Below are positions 7,540-15,374 of a DNA stretch of 62,220 nucleotides, in pieces; the stretch's first letter is position 1; each line of letters opens with the position of its first letter. The notes beneath the pieces are model-generated. The model searched no databases and had not been told where the DNA came from. It saw only the letters and a program-made list of their open reading frames with translations. This stretch comes from Parcubacteria group bacterium Greene0416_39 (GTDB taxonomy: Bacteria > Patescibacteriota > Minisyncoccia > Minisyncoccales > UBA10102): the NCBI GenBank assembly GCA_007375675.1, contig VMEU01000006.1, forward strand, positions 1-62,220. The letters run 5' to 3'. The translations under genes and the position numbers were made by a program.

Positions 7540-8463
7540 ATGAAGACCTGGGCATTCCTTGGAATCTTTTCTCTCCTCTTTTTCTGTTTTACCACCGCAC
7601 AAGCTCAAACTCTTAACGCGGGGCTGGTAAGCGGGATCTGGTATTCAAAAACTCCTTTCTTTGCCGGAGAAACCGTACGCATATACGCAGCAATACAGAA
7701 CAATTCAGGCTTTGATATTGCGGGAAAGGTGAAATTCTTAAAAGACGGCAGCGCTCTTGGAGAATTCTCTTTTTCTGCGGCAAAGGGCGGGCTCGTCCAA
7801 ACCTGGACAGACTGGAAGGCTCAAGAAGGAACGCACAAAATTATGGCTGAAGTTGTTGAAATGAAACGTCTCCAAATTGGAAAACCTCCAGAGTCCATAA
7901 CTCTGGGGTCTTCTGTCGGCGCTGCCAGTGTTGTGTCTGTGGAAAGAGACACAGACCAAGACCAAATTGCAGACCCCGAAGATCCTGATGACGACAATGA
8001 CGGACTCACCGATGAAAAAGAAACTATACTCAGAACCAACCCGCTTAACCCGGATACCGACGGTGACGGCATTAAAGACAACGTGGATAGAATTCTCGTG
8101 AAAGAATCAAAGGCAGGAGAAAAAATCTACTCTAACTTAGAAGAGCAGATTGATTCCTTTGTGGAAACAGTCACAGAAAAACTTGCGTCCTATAAAGAAG
8201 AGAGAACAAAACAACGCAAGTCCCCCTTCGGGGGATCTCCCGTAGGGAGAGAACCTTCCAAACCAGTCTTTGCGGGCACGATTCAAAAAATTGATGACGC
8301 CATTCCTATCTTTGAGATTCCAAAAGAACGCATACCCACAAAAGAGGGAATAACCGACTTCCTCCTTGCAGGAGCAATTACTGCTCTTCCCCAGTGGCGC
8401 ATTGGAGTTTTAATTATAGGAGGCATTCTTCTTTTTCAACTCATCCGCCGATTTTTCTTCTAA
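7540..8463 (+). CDS. Exported protein with thrombospondin type 3-like calcium repeats
   Basis: The 307-aa protein begins with a signal peptide (FLGIFSLLFFCFTTAQAQ). Residues about 25-120 form a beta-rich domain that looks like a CARDB/Big-type module. Residues 137-185 hold DxDxDxxxD repeats (DTDQDQIADPEDPDDDNDG and NPDTDGDGIKD), the calcium-binding TSP3 pattern. A C-terminal membrane helix (IGVLIIGGILLFQLI) anchors it. A short palindrome adds SPFGGSPVG near residue 227. It is the only plus-strand gene between 16S and 23S and is read head-on against any 16S read-through. The function is probably cell-surface; the partner is unknown. Confidence 0.75.
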   Translation: MKTWAFLGIFSLLFFCFTTAQAQTLNAGLVSGIWYSKTPFFAGETVRIYAAIQNNSGFDIAGKVKFLKDGSALGEFSFSAAKGGLVQTWTDWKAQEGTHKIMAEVVEMKRLQIGKPPESITLGSSVGAASVVSVERDTDQDQIADPEDPDDDNDGLTDEKETILRTNPLNPDTDGDGIKDNVDRILVKESKAGEKIYSNLEEQIDSFVETVTEKLASYKEERTKQRKSPFGGSPVGREPSKPVFAGTIQKIDDAIPIFEIPKERIPTKEGITDFLLAGAITALPQWRIGVLIIGGILLFQLIRRFFF

Positions 8464-8471
8464 AATTTTAG

Positions 8472-8543
8472 TGGACCCTGCCGGATTCGAACCGGCGACC
8501 TCTTCATTGCAAATGAAGCGCTCTACCACTAAGCTAAGGGCCC
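8472..8543 (-). tRNA. tRNA-Ala (TGC)
   Basis: The acceptor GGGCCCT/AGGGTCC, anticodon arm CTTCA-TTTGCAA-TGAAG and T-arm GCCGG-TTCGAAT-CCGGC all form. The anticodon is TGC. No CCA is encoded. It lies downstream of 16S and tRNA-Ile in the usual order. Confidence 0.95.
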
Positions 8544-8551
8544 ACGATCAC

Positions 8552-8727
8552 ACGGTTTCCCCCGACCCCCCTCTTTTAGAAACCCACGGTTTCTAACGCT
8601 CACTTCGTTCGCTGTTTTCCTACACGGGGGAAACCGACAAATTACCCCGTGGTGGAAAGATCCGACCCCGCAGCGCGGGGGAGCTAAGAAACCGAAGGTG
8701 TCTTAAGCTGGGGGTCGGGGTAATTTG
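8552..8727. repeat. Two large palindromes between tRNA-Ala and tRNA-Ile
   Basis: The first has arms CGGTTTCCCCCG and CGGGGGAAACCG (about 8555-8637). The second has arms AAATTACCCCG and CGGGGTAATTT with inner GATCCGACCCC/GGGGGTCGG (about 8639-8727). Both would fold into long hairpins in the precursor and could guide tRNA processing. They are built of G/C blocks as in other repeats of this window. Confidence 0.75.
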
Positions 8728-8731
8728 CTTG

Positions 8732-8805
8732 TGCGCGTGCCTGGACTCGAACCAGGGACCCCGTCATTATCAGTGACGTGCTCTAACCAGCTGAGCTACA
8801 CGCGC
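8732..8805 (-). tRNA. tRNA-Ile (GAT)
   Basis: The acceptor GCGCGTG/CACGCGC, anticodon arm CGTCA-CTGATAA-TGACG and T-arm CCTGG-TTCGAGT-CCAGG all form. The anticodon is GAT. It is 74 nt with discriminator A and no encoded CCA, and sits in the 16S 3' spacer. Confidence 0.95.
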
Positions 8806-8825
8806 ATTTACTCTGCCCCATTCTA

Positions 8826-8890
8826 AACCCCGCTCCACTTTTTTGCAAGAGAAACAGAATAACGTTACCCGTAAAAAGTGGGGCGGGGTA
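8826..8890. repeat. Palindrome with family C-type arms in the 16S-tRNA spacer
   Basis: CCCCGCTCCACTTTTT and AAAAAGTGGGGCGGGG pair around a centre containing GTAACGTT-like sequence. The arms resemble those of 3756-3840 and 13310-13393. Confidence 0.7.
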
Positions 8891-8928
8891 AACAAAAACA
8901 TGCCTTAAGTAAAGGCCTGCCTTGTTGT

Positions 8929-8953
8929 GTTAATCTCTGAAAGTTGTTCCTAC
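8929..8953 (-). other. 3' strand of the 16S processing stem
   Basis: This 25-base segment pairs with 13240-13264 with only G-U-compatible changes (core GTAGGAACAACT). It fixes the outer limits of the 16S precursor and leaves about 105 nt between the stem and helix 45. Confidence 0.87.
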
Positions 8954-9104
8954 CTCATCCTGCGAAACCTCGCAGGATAGGAGCCGACATATATAGGTTA
9001 TCGACTAACACCACACATTAGTGTGCAAATTTTACACACCAATAATGATCGACACTCAAAGAATGAAATGATCCACGCACAGCTTCCGCTACGCGTGCCT
9101 TGTT

Positions 9105-9947
9105 CATGTTTCTCCACGTCTTTCGACGGGCATGGACTATATCTTCATCCTGCATCTCTTTTGCAGGAGCCAACGTGTAGTCTCTACGGGGTCAAGAGTT
9201 TATATCGCAACGAAGGGTGGACAAATTTCCTGACAATGTTATTGAATTTTTCTTTCGATGCTTTCCCAAAATACAAACGGTATCCAGAATTATTCCACTG
9301 ATGCGTAGAATCCAATCCAAGGCTCTCCCTGAATATTTTCTGAACTACCTTAACTTGTTTGAGTGAAAGTCTCTGTACATTCAACAAAAGTCCATGATCT
9401 TTTCCATTTTGTCCTTTTAACTTTCCTCCATCATCCATAAACCAAACAGCTAACACAATGGGATGCCTTAAGAATATACCAAGATCTTTTGGTAGAATCT
9501 TTCTCCCACGTCTATAGAAAACTTTATGCCACCTTGTAAGCTCTGGGTGGCTTATGGTTCGAAATCTCCAAGAGCTTGTCTTTGCCTGGAATTTGGGTTT
9601 TGAGAAAACCCAGTTCTCAAAAACTTTATATTTCCACCATAAGTAAGCTTTCTGTCTCTCTCCATGTCCGATCTGAAGTCTCCAGTTTGTTTCCCATCCG
9701 TTGGGCAGCAAACACGCATCCCCCAATAAGGTTCCAAAAAGAACCCTCTCTTGGTATGGAGTGAACCGATTGAGATTTTCTCTAAAATCCCTAAGGGCTC
9801 TTGAATTTGTGTTAACTCTTCTTCCGACTTCCCTCGGTATTACCTTCATTCATTCATTTTATCACAAAATGAATAGGAGGGCTCCACCGATACAGTTAGA
9901 TTTTTCTACCCCTTCTCAAGGGTAGGTCGCAAAGTCCTCGTTGGACC
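9105..9947 (-). other. Group I intron near the 16S 3' end (about E. coli 1498)
   Basis: The 5' exon ends AAGTCGT and the 3' exon begins AACAAGG, restoring the conserved AAGTCGTAACAAGG, so the junction is U1498/A1499. The intron ends in G. The core contains GTATCGGTGGAGCCC, and the P7 strands are GTAGAGACTA and GATATAGTCC. The length is 843 nt with one endonuclease ORF. Confidence 0.86.
9184..9849 (-). CDS. LAGLIDADG homing endonuclease of the 16S intron near 1498
   Basis: The 221-aa protein has motifs LFGTLLGDACL (near residue 38) and LAVWFMDDGG (near residue 138). It is homologous in layout to the endonucleases of the two 23S introns, and all three share the block around the second motif (VWFMDDGG). 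The ORF begins shortly after the P3/P4 core and ends right at P7. Its 30-residue N-terminal extension is basic. The predicted role is homing into 16S at the mRNA-decoding helix 44/45 junction. Confidence 0.9.
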   Translation of the reverse strand: MKVIPREVGRRVNTNSRALRDFRENLNRFTPYQERVLFGTLLGDACLLPNGWETNWRLQIGHGERQKAYLWWKYKVFENWVFSKPKFQAKTSSWRFRTISHPELTRWHKVFYRRGRKILPKDLGIFLRHPIVLAVWFMDDGGKLKGQNGKDHGLLLNVQRLSLKQVKVVQKIFRESLGLDSTHQWNNSGYRLYFGKASKEKFNNIVRKFVHPSLRYKLLTP

Positions 9948-10032
9948 ACGACTTAGCCCCTCTCACCGAGCCCAGCTTATTTACCCTTGCGGGCACTTTC
10001 GGCTGTTCCCGGCTCGCTTGGCTTGACGGGCG

Positions 10033-10872
10033 AATATTTTCTACGAACTTAGAATTGACGTTCCCATCGCGCCTGCGGATTTCCCGCACGCGACGAGCTC
10101 TAGTGCATCTGCTGTTTTAAAGCATACAGATTTGCTAACCCTATTTTGGTCAAATGTTCTCCCTTCTTAATTCTTTTCATCAAATCGCAGAAAATTCTGA
10201 AGTCTTTCAGCTTAGATTTTAATCGCAATCGGTATCGCCTAAAGAAAGGAACGATAATTTTCTCCAAATCCTTTCTATTCGCTACCTCATAGCGATAGCA
10301 ATTCTGATGATTCTTTCGTTTATCCACTTGGAAGTAGACATTTCCACAGCGAAAGAACTCTTTAAGCTTATAGAGAATATCTTTATCCCTTTCAATAAGC
10401 TTAAGATAGAATCGAGGTTCAACTTTGACTCTTCTTTTTACTTGTGTTTGTATCTGAGGATTCTTCACGTACACCGTAAAGCTTCCTTCCCCATCTACAA
10501 GCCCAAGAATGTAATCAGGAGTTAACATAATTAGAGAAAGTCCTTCCCCTTGCGGGTACTATGACTTAGCTGACTTCTGACGCTGCGTAAGTTCATTATA
10601 TCTCACATCCTGTGAAATAACAACGTCAGATCTCCTCGGGTTACTCAGTACTCTATTCCAGGCATCCTAGATGGACTTTCATTCTAACCTTCCTCATCCT
10701 CACCGCCTGTAATGAGTCGGTCATCCATTGTTTTTCTAGGCTGTCTTTTGCCGCCAGGTCCTTCGCTTGCCATCTCGCGATGGCAAACTACCTTTTGGCT
10801 ACGTCCCGAAGGCGTACATCGGGAGTGCGGATTTGAACCGCACAGAATACTAAGCTGCCGAGCGCTTTTATT
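10033..10872 (-). other. Probable group II intron at the 16S decoding site (about E. coli 1399)
   Basis: The exon halves CTGCACTCAC and CGCCCGTC join to the universal 1391-1408 segment, so the insertion is near C1399/C1400. Unlike the other four introns it lacks the P7 pair GAGACT/ATAGTC. Near its 3' end a hairpin has a 9-bp lower stem (CTCGTCGCG/CGCGATGGG), a two-base bulge on the 3' side and a 5-bp upper stem (TGCGG/CCGCA) closed by GAAAT, the shape of domain V. Upstream of the ORF lies GTCAGAAGTCAGCTAAGTC, which I recall from bacterial group II introns. A clear GTGYG 5' end is missing, so the class is probable, not proven. Confidence 0.6.
10100..10528 (-). CDS. Single-motif LAGLIDADG endonuclease or maturase in the 16S intron near 1399
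   Basis: The 142-aa protein begins MLTPDYILGLVDGEGSF, one LAGLIDADG helix (YILGLVDGEGSF), followed by a fold with FYLKLIERDKDIL and a lysine/arginine-rich C-terminus. One motif means it should act as a homodimer; it belongs to a different LAGLIDADG family from the four two-motif proteins in this window. It occupies the position of domain IV in a presumed group II intron, where a reverse transcriptase is normally found; none is present here. It may serve in homing, in splicing, or both. Confidence 0.87.
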   Translation of the reverse strand: MLTPDYILGLVDGEGSFTVYVKNPQIQTQVKRRVKVEPRFYLKLIERDKDILYKLKEFFRCGNVYFQVDKRKNHQNCYRYEVANRKDLEKIIVPFFRRYRLRLKSKLKDFRIFCDLMKRIKKGEHLTKIGLANLYALKQQMH

Positions 10873-11342
10873 GTGAGTGCAGGACCCAGGAACATATTCC
10901 GCGCCACATGGCTGATTGGCGCGTACTAGCGATTCCGACTTCATGAGGTCGAGTTTCAGACCTCAATCCGAACTGAGGAATAGTTTAAGGGATTAGCTCC
11001 GCGTTGCCGCCTTGCAACCCTCTGTCTATTCCATTGTAACATGTGTGCCGCCCAGGATATCAAAGGGCCACGCTGACTTGGCGTCATCCCCGCCTTCCTC
11101 TTGGTTGTCCCAAGCAGTTCTCTGTGACACATAAAACACAGAGTAGGGGTTGCGCATGTTGCCCGATTTAACGGAGCGCCTCAAGGTACATGCTGACGAC
11201 AGCCGTGCAGCACCTGGACTAATGTCCTTGTGGGTGGCCCCGACTTTCGTCGGGGTTTCATTAGTCTGTCAAACCCTGGTAAGGTTCTTCGGTTGTTGAC
11301 GAATTAAGCCACATGTTCCACCGCTTGTGTGGGTCCCCGCCT

Positions 11343-11374
<32 letters not shown>

Positions 11375-11470
11375 TCCCAGGCGGGATGCTTAACGCGTTA
11401 GCTTCGCCACGTGAAGGGTCGACACTTCACATAGCCAGCATCCAATGTTTAGGGCGTGGACTACAAGGGT

Positions 11471-12449
11471 CATCTTGTAGAATTTTTACTATCCGTGTTG
11501 CCACGGAGATCGGACTATATCACTTTCTGAAATCGCTTATACCTTGATTTTTTCTCTGCAAGATATTTTTCTATCACGTCACGAGAAAACGATGTTTTCT
11601 CGACGACTTCAGAAATCCAGCGTTCTTGTAATTGGGAATCTTTGTAAAGAAGAATAACTTTGGGTAGTATACTTGCCACTGGAACATACGGTAGAATGAT
11701 GCGTAAGAACTTTTTGAGTTCTTCGCTCGAACGGATCCATAATCGGTAATACTCACGCTTTGTCCCGTCACGCTCTCGAACAATCTTCGCAATCGCGACT
11801 TTAACTTTCCAGACCTTCTGCAGGTACTGTGCTAAAATCTTTTGGTCTTCGAGCAGAAACGGGTCCGTGCAAAACACTCCGCGTTTTCCATTACCAATCA
11901 ACGAACCATCATCAAGCCACCACACCGCCAACGAAAGCGGTGTCAGCTGGTTAAGCCATTTTCGCTTAATGACTAAGCGATTATGCTTATGGGTCAGCTG
12001 GTATAATTCACTAAGTTGCTCTAGTGCTAGGCTCTGATATCGCAACATTTCTCCACCATAGCCATTCGGTTCTTGCTTCCACCAGCATTTTTCTCCGGAA
12101 ATCTCTTTCAACTGTTCAACTTTCCAGAAGAAATAATCCTGTTGGAGAACCGAGTGACGAAAAGAAAAACGTGCGTTCTTGTAGGGTTTTTGGATCCTTA
12201 AAGATCCGTCACCAAGCAAAGAACCCAGCATAACTTCTTTACATCGATCCGACAAAAATGAATGCTTTGTATTCATTTTCTATCTTCTTACTTACATAGT
12301 CTCTACGGGGTCAATACCTCTATCGAGGCTGACTTCCCTCGGGATTGTCCGTTCGACTGAACGGAGTTCCCCGATATAGCTAGATGCGCACTCCGATGTT
12401 GCCACCGAAGGGGACACCATTCGTCTCGTTTCATACGAGACAAGGATTT
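11471..12449 (-). other. Group I intron in the 16S 790 loop (about E. coli 793)
   Basis: The 5' exon ends GGATTAGAT and the 3' exon begins ACCCTTGTAGTCC. Joining restores the conserved 785-806 segment with the junction at 793/794. The intron ends in G. P7 is formed by GTAGAGACTA and GATATAGTCC. Unlike the other group I introns, its core (TATCGGGGAACTCC ... GAGGGAAGTCAGCC) lies entirely 5' of the ORF, and the ORF sits inside the P8-side loop. The length is 979 nt. Confidence 0.86.
11515..12276 (-). CDS. LAGLIDADG homing endonuclease of the 16S intron near 793
   Basis: The 253-aa protein has motifs VMLGSLLGDGSLRI (near residue 15) and LSLAVWWLDDGSL (near residue 115). Between them are WKVEQLKEISG and similar blocks of the two-motif family. 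It is the longest of the five and carries an extra basic C-terminal region (YLAEKKSRYKRFQ). It starts 25 bases after the first P7 strand, so translation does not run through the ribozyme core. It is likely to be active, with acidic residues in both motifs. Confidence 0.9.
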   Translation of the reverse strand: MNTKHSFLSDRCKEVMLGSLLGDGSLRIQKPYKNARFSFRHSVLQQDYFFWKVEQLKEISGEKCWWKQEPNGYGGEMLRYQSLALEQLSELYQLTHKHNRLVIKRKWLNQLTPLSLAVWWLDDGSLIGNGKRGVFCTDPFLLEDQKILAQYLQKVWKVKVAIAKIVRERDGTKREYYRLWIRSSEELKKFLRIILPYVPVASILPKVILLYKDSQLQERWISEVVEKTSFSRDVIEKYLAEKKSRYKRFQKVI

Positions 12450-13188
12450 ATCTAATCCTTTTTGCTCCCCACGCTTTCGTCCCTCACCGTCAGGGTTGCC
12501 CCAGCTGAATGCTTTCGCCTTTGGTGTTCTTCTCGATATCAACGGATTTCACCCCTCCACCGAGAATTCCATCAGCCTCTAACACCCTCTAGCCCGCCAG
12601 TTTTCCCTGCAGTTCCAAGGTTGAGCCCTGGACATTTAACAAGAAACTTGGCGGGCCGGCTACGGACGCTTTACGCCCAGTAAATCCGGATAACGCTTGG
12701 AGGCTCTGTTTTACCGCTACTGCTGGCACAGAGTTAGTCCCTCCTTATTCTCAGGGTACCTTCTTCCCTCGATTGCTCTCGGGATTATTCCCCTGCAAAA
12801 GTGGTTTACAACCCGAAGGCCTTCATCCCACACGCGGTGTCGCTGGATCAGGGTTTCCCCCATTGTCCAATATTCTCGGCTGCTGCCTCCCGTAGGAGTA
12901 TGGCCCGTATCTCAATGCCATCGTTGGGGAACGCGCTCTCACGCCCCCTACCCGTCATAGCCTTGGTAGGCTTTTACCCTGCCAACTAGCTGATAGGACG
13001 CAGACCGCTCCCAAAGTGGATTACTCCTTTACCCTTCGATTGCTCTCAGGGACCATCGGGAATTAGCTCCGCTTTCGCGGAGTTATGCCCGTCTTTGGGG
13101 TACGTATCTACGTGTTACTAACTCGTTTGCCGCTGCTCCCTCGGTCTTGCGACCTCGGGAACCGCTTGACTTGCATGCCTTATCCACA

Positions 13189-13224
<36 letters not shown>

Positions 13225-13239
13225 TGGCTAAACTTGAGA

Positions 13240-13264
13240 GTAGGAACAACTCTCAGAAATCAAC
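13240..13264 (-). other. 5' strand of the 16S processing stem
   Basis: It pairs with 8929-8953 over 25 bases. It lies 10 bases upstream of the 16S 5' end. Confidence 0.87.
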
Positions 13265-13309
13265 TGTATTCAATTGACAATGTCCTACCCCCGCGGAAAA
13301 AGTCATTCA

Positions 13310-13393
13310 ACCCCGCACCACTTTGACCTGAATTTTCACGATTAACCATATTGTTTGGTCTTTCGTTGAATGAAAGACAAAGTGGTGCTGGGT
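13310..13393. repeat. Palindromic repeat family C in the 16S leader
   Basis: About 85% identical by eye to 3756-3840 in 23S, with the same arms (CCCGCACCACTTTGACC and AAAGTGGTGCTGGG) and the same centre. In the leader RNA it would fold as a long hairpin just before the processing stem. Confidence 0.85.
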
Positions 13394-13403
13394 CAAAACA
13401 ACT

Positions 13404-13434
13404 CCCGAAGATATTCGCAAAGAATACCTTCGGG
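13404..13434 (-). promoter_or_regulatory. Leader hairpin of the 16S transcript
   Basis: CCCGAAGGTATTC pairs with GAATATCTTCGGG around TTTGC and is followed by AGTTGTTTT. It could be an attenuator or part of an antitermination region; the T-run is poor. Confidence 0.5.
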
Positions 13435-13489
13435 AATCGTCTTATTCAACAAATTGTACTGAAAAAAGTTTCTGTTTTTCTCTGAGGGT

Positions 13490-13518
13490 ATAATACTCTC
13501 GCACCAATCCCCTGTCAA
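13490..13518 (-). promoter_or_regulatory. Sigma-70 promoter of 16S
   Basis: TTGACA (13518-13513), 17 bases, TATTAT (13495-13490). The leader is about 250 nt. The promoter begins 10 bases after the tRNA-Thr gene. Confidence 0.83.
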
Positions 13519-13528
13519 GACATAGCTG

Positions 13529-13600
13529 AGCCTGAGGTCGGATTCGAACCGACAACCTACTCTTTACAAAAGAGTTGCTCTGCCGTTGAGCTACTCAGGC
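13529..13600 (-). tRNA. tRNA-Thr (TGT)
   Basis: The acceptor GCCTGAG/CTCAGGC, anticodon arm ACTCT-TTTGTAA-AGAGT and T-arm GTCGG-TTCGAAT-CCGAC all form. The anticodon is TGT. No CCA is encoded. It lies between the tsf-side gene cluster and the 16S promoter. Confidence 0.95.
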
Positions 13601-13605
13601 AGACA

Positions 13606-13920
13606 TTATCCTTTTTTCTTGAGCTTATTCCAATAGTTTGAAGAGAACCTGCCGTTTTTTTCTTGCGACTTCTTGCGCAACGACACTAACCAGTCACTGG
13701 TTTTTGCCTCTGCTTTCATAGAAAAGATTCTCGCCTTTGAAACAAGCTTCTGGAGAAAAATCTCAGGCGAACTCAAGAGTTTTGAAACTTTAAACTCTGC
13801 CAATCCTCCTTTCTTTTTTATAGGAACTGCAAGAATCAAGGGAAGTTTTTTTCTTGTCATGTATGCCAATCCTGCAAAACTCCCAAGAAAAAGAACGATG
13901 GCAATAAGAGTTGGAACCAT
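13606..13920 (-). CDS. Hypothetical protein with one membrane helix
   Basis: The 104-aa protein has an N-terminal membrane helix (TLIAIVLFLGSFAGLAYM) followed by a positively charged segment rich in lysine and serine. No domain is recognised. It starts two bases after the tsf stop codon, so it is probably co-transcribed with rpsB-tsf. The orientation would be N-out/C-in by the positive-inside rule. It ends 5 bases before tRNA-Thr, which suggests a short or shared 3' end. Confidence 0.65.
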   Translation of the reverse strand: MVPTLIAIVLFLGSFAGLAYMTRKKLPLILAVPIKKKGGLAEFKVSKLLSSPEIFLQKLVSKARIFSMKAEAKTSDWLVSLRKKSQEKNGRFSSNYWNKLKKKG

Positions 13921-13922
13921 TG

Positions 13923-14372
13923 TTAGATCTCAAGGCGTGAGAATTGTTTTACTACAATATTCTCTCCAAGCCTTGCGATATACGTATTGACAAGATCACG
14001 AACCTGGTAAGAAGGATCTTTTACATAAGGCTGAGACAAAAACTCTTCTGTATTTTGCGGGTTCATAGAAGCAACCTGCAAAGCAAGTTCATGGCACAAA
14101 ACCTTAAACTCTGGCGATCTTGCCACAAAATCCGTTTCGCACCGCACGTCAACCAACGCTCCCAGTTTTCCTGTAGAGTGGAGGTACGAGGCCACCACGC
14201 CTTCTCCAACCTCTCTCGCTTGTTTCTTTTCAGCAACTTCTTTCCCCCACTTCTTAAGCAACTCTCTTGCCTTTTCACTATTCCCTTCTGCTTCTTCTAA
14301 AGCTTTCTTGCACTCTGAAATAGAAATTCCGGTTGCCTCTCTCAGTTCTTTTATTTGATCAATTGTTGCCAT
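13923..14372 (-). CDS. tsf: Translation elongation factor Ts, short form
   Basis: The 149-aa protein has the N-terminal UBA-like domain (LREATGISISECKKALEEA, residues 9-28) and the TDFVAR signature near residue 82 that exchanges GDP on EF-Tu. It ends soon after one core subdomain, whereas E. coli EF-Ts has 283 residues, so the coiled-coil and second core half are missing; short forms are known in reduced lineages. The start overlaps the rpsB stop by 14 bases, indicating translational coupling in the classical rpsB-tsf operon. Confidence 0.93.
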   Translation of the reverse strand: MATIDQIKELREATGISISECKKALEEAEGNSEKARELLKKWGKEVAEKKQAREVGEGVVASYLHSTGKLGALVDVRCETDFVARSPEFKVLCHELALQVASMNPQNTEEFLSQPYVKDPSYQVRDLVNTYIARLGENIVVKQFSRLEI

Positions 14373-15081
14373 TGGCAGTCGTAATTTTTTCTTTGAGCTT
14401 TAAAAGGATATATGCAATGGAACTGGCAGCGTCGTCGTTGGCTGGAATTAGGAAGTCAAGGAGCGAAGGGTCGCAGTTGGTGTCGCAGACTGCAAACGTG
14501 AGAATCTTTTTTTTCTTTGCTTCTTTTACTGCAAGCTCGTTTTCGTCAAGGTCGCACACGAACACAGCGTCAGGAAGCTTCATAAGATTTCTTATCCCTC
14601 CAAATTTCACTTCAAGACCCTTCCTCTCTTCTTCGAGTTTTGCCTGCTCCTTTTTTGTGTACTTTGCAATGTCGCCAGACTCTTTCATCTTTTCTATCTC
14701 CAGGAGCCGCTGAATCCTTTTTGAAATGCCTTCAAAGTTGGTTAAGGTGCCTCCAATCCAACGCTCGCAAATGTATGGAAGACCAAGTACTTTTGCAGTT
14801 TCCATAACCTGGCTTTTTATCTGAATCTTTGTTCCAACAAAAAGGATATTCTTGCCTTCCTGTTTGAGTTTTACCAGAGCTTCAAGCGCTTCTGCAAGTT
14901 TTTCCTTGGTCTTTTCAAGGTCAATAATATGAACGGTGTTTTTCACCCCTCCAATAAAAGGCTTCATCTTTGGGTGAGTCTTGGATGTTTTATGCCCAAA
15001 GTGAAGACCCGCTGCCATCATCTCTTCAATGACAGGGTCTTTCTGTATTTCTAGTTTTGCTTCAATAACTTCTTGTGCCAT
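14359..15081 (-). CDS. rpsB: 30S ribosomal protein uS2
   Basis: The 240-aa protein starts MAQEVIEAK and has the uS2 signatures LHFGHKTSKTHPKM, FVGTK, WIGGTLTNF and PDAVFVCD. An upstream in-frame ATG at 15117 exists, but a promoter whose -10 ends 7 bases before 15081 supports the shorter start. uS2 binds near uS1 and uS5 at the back of the 30S neck. It is first in the rpsB-tsf operon and divergent from rpmE. Confidence 0.95.
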   Translation of the reverse strand: MAQEVIEAKLEIQKDPVIEEMMAAGLHFGHKTSKTHPKMKPFIGGVKNTVHIIDLEKTKEKLAEALEALVKLKQEGKNILFVGTKIQIKSQVMETAKVLGLPYICERWIGGTLTNFEGISKRIQRLLEIEKMKESGDIAKYTKKEQAKLEEERKGLEVKFGGIRNLMKLPDAVFVCDLDENELAVKEAKKKKILTFAVCDTNCDPSLLDFLIPANDDAASSIAYILLKLKEKITTANGNN

Positions 15082-15088
15082 ACATACC

Positions 15089-15117
15089 CTTGTACCACAG
15101 AGAACAAAGGATATCAA
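15089..15117 (-). promoter_or_regulatory. Promoter of rpsB
   Basis: TTGATA (15117-15112), 17 bases, TACAAG (15094-15089), then 7 bases to the ATG. A leaderless transcript is implied, although AAGGG also precedes the ATG. Confidence 0.6.
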
Positions 15118-15161
15118 GAGGAGGGGTTGATTTTTTTCTTAAGATATGATAAAGAAAAACT

Positions 15162-15374
15162 ATGAAAAAAGACATTCACCCAACGTACTACCCAAAAGCG
15201 AAGGTTTCTTGCGCGTGCACAAATACGTTCACCATAGGAGGCACAAAAGAATCCTACGATATTGACATTTGTTCCTCATGCCACCCTTTTTATACAAACA
15301 AGGAGAAAATCCTTGATACGTTAGGCCAGGTGCAAAAGTTTAGAAAACGCTTGAGCCAGAAGAAGGCAAAATAG
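15162..15374 (+). CDS. rpmE: 50S ribosomal protein bL31
   Basis: The 70-aa protein starts MKKDIHPTYYPKAKVSCAC and has the zinc-type ligand set (CAC near residue 17 and CSSC near 38), so it is the C+ paralogue. HPFYTNKEKILDT is the family signature. bL31 bridges the central protuberance and the 30S head. It overlaps nothing but abuts prfA: its TAG is followed at once by the prfA ATG, so the two form an operon. Confidence 0.95.
   Translation: MKKDIHPTYYPKAKVSCACTNTFTIGGTKESYDIDICSSCHPFYTNKEKILDTLGQVQKFRKRLSQKKAK

Noticed and set aside
10835-10873. A tRNA at the start of the 16S intron near 1399 (T-arm-like GCGG-TTCAAAT-CCGC)
   Set aside because: No acceptor, D-arm or anticodon arm can be formed around it; it is more likely an intron hairpin.
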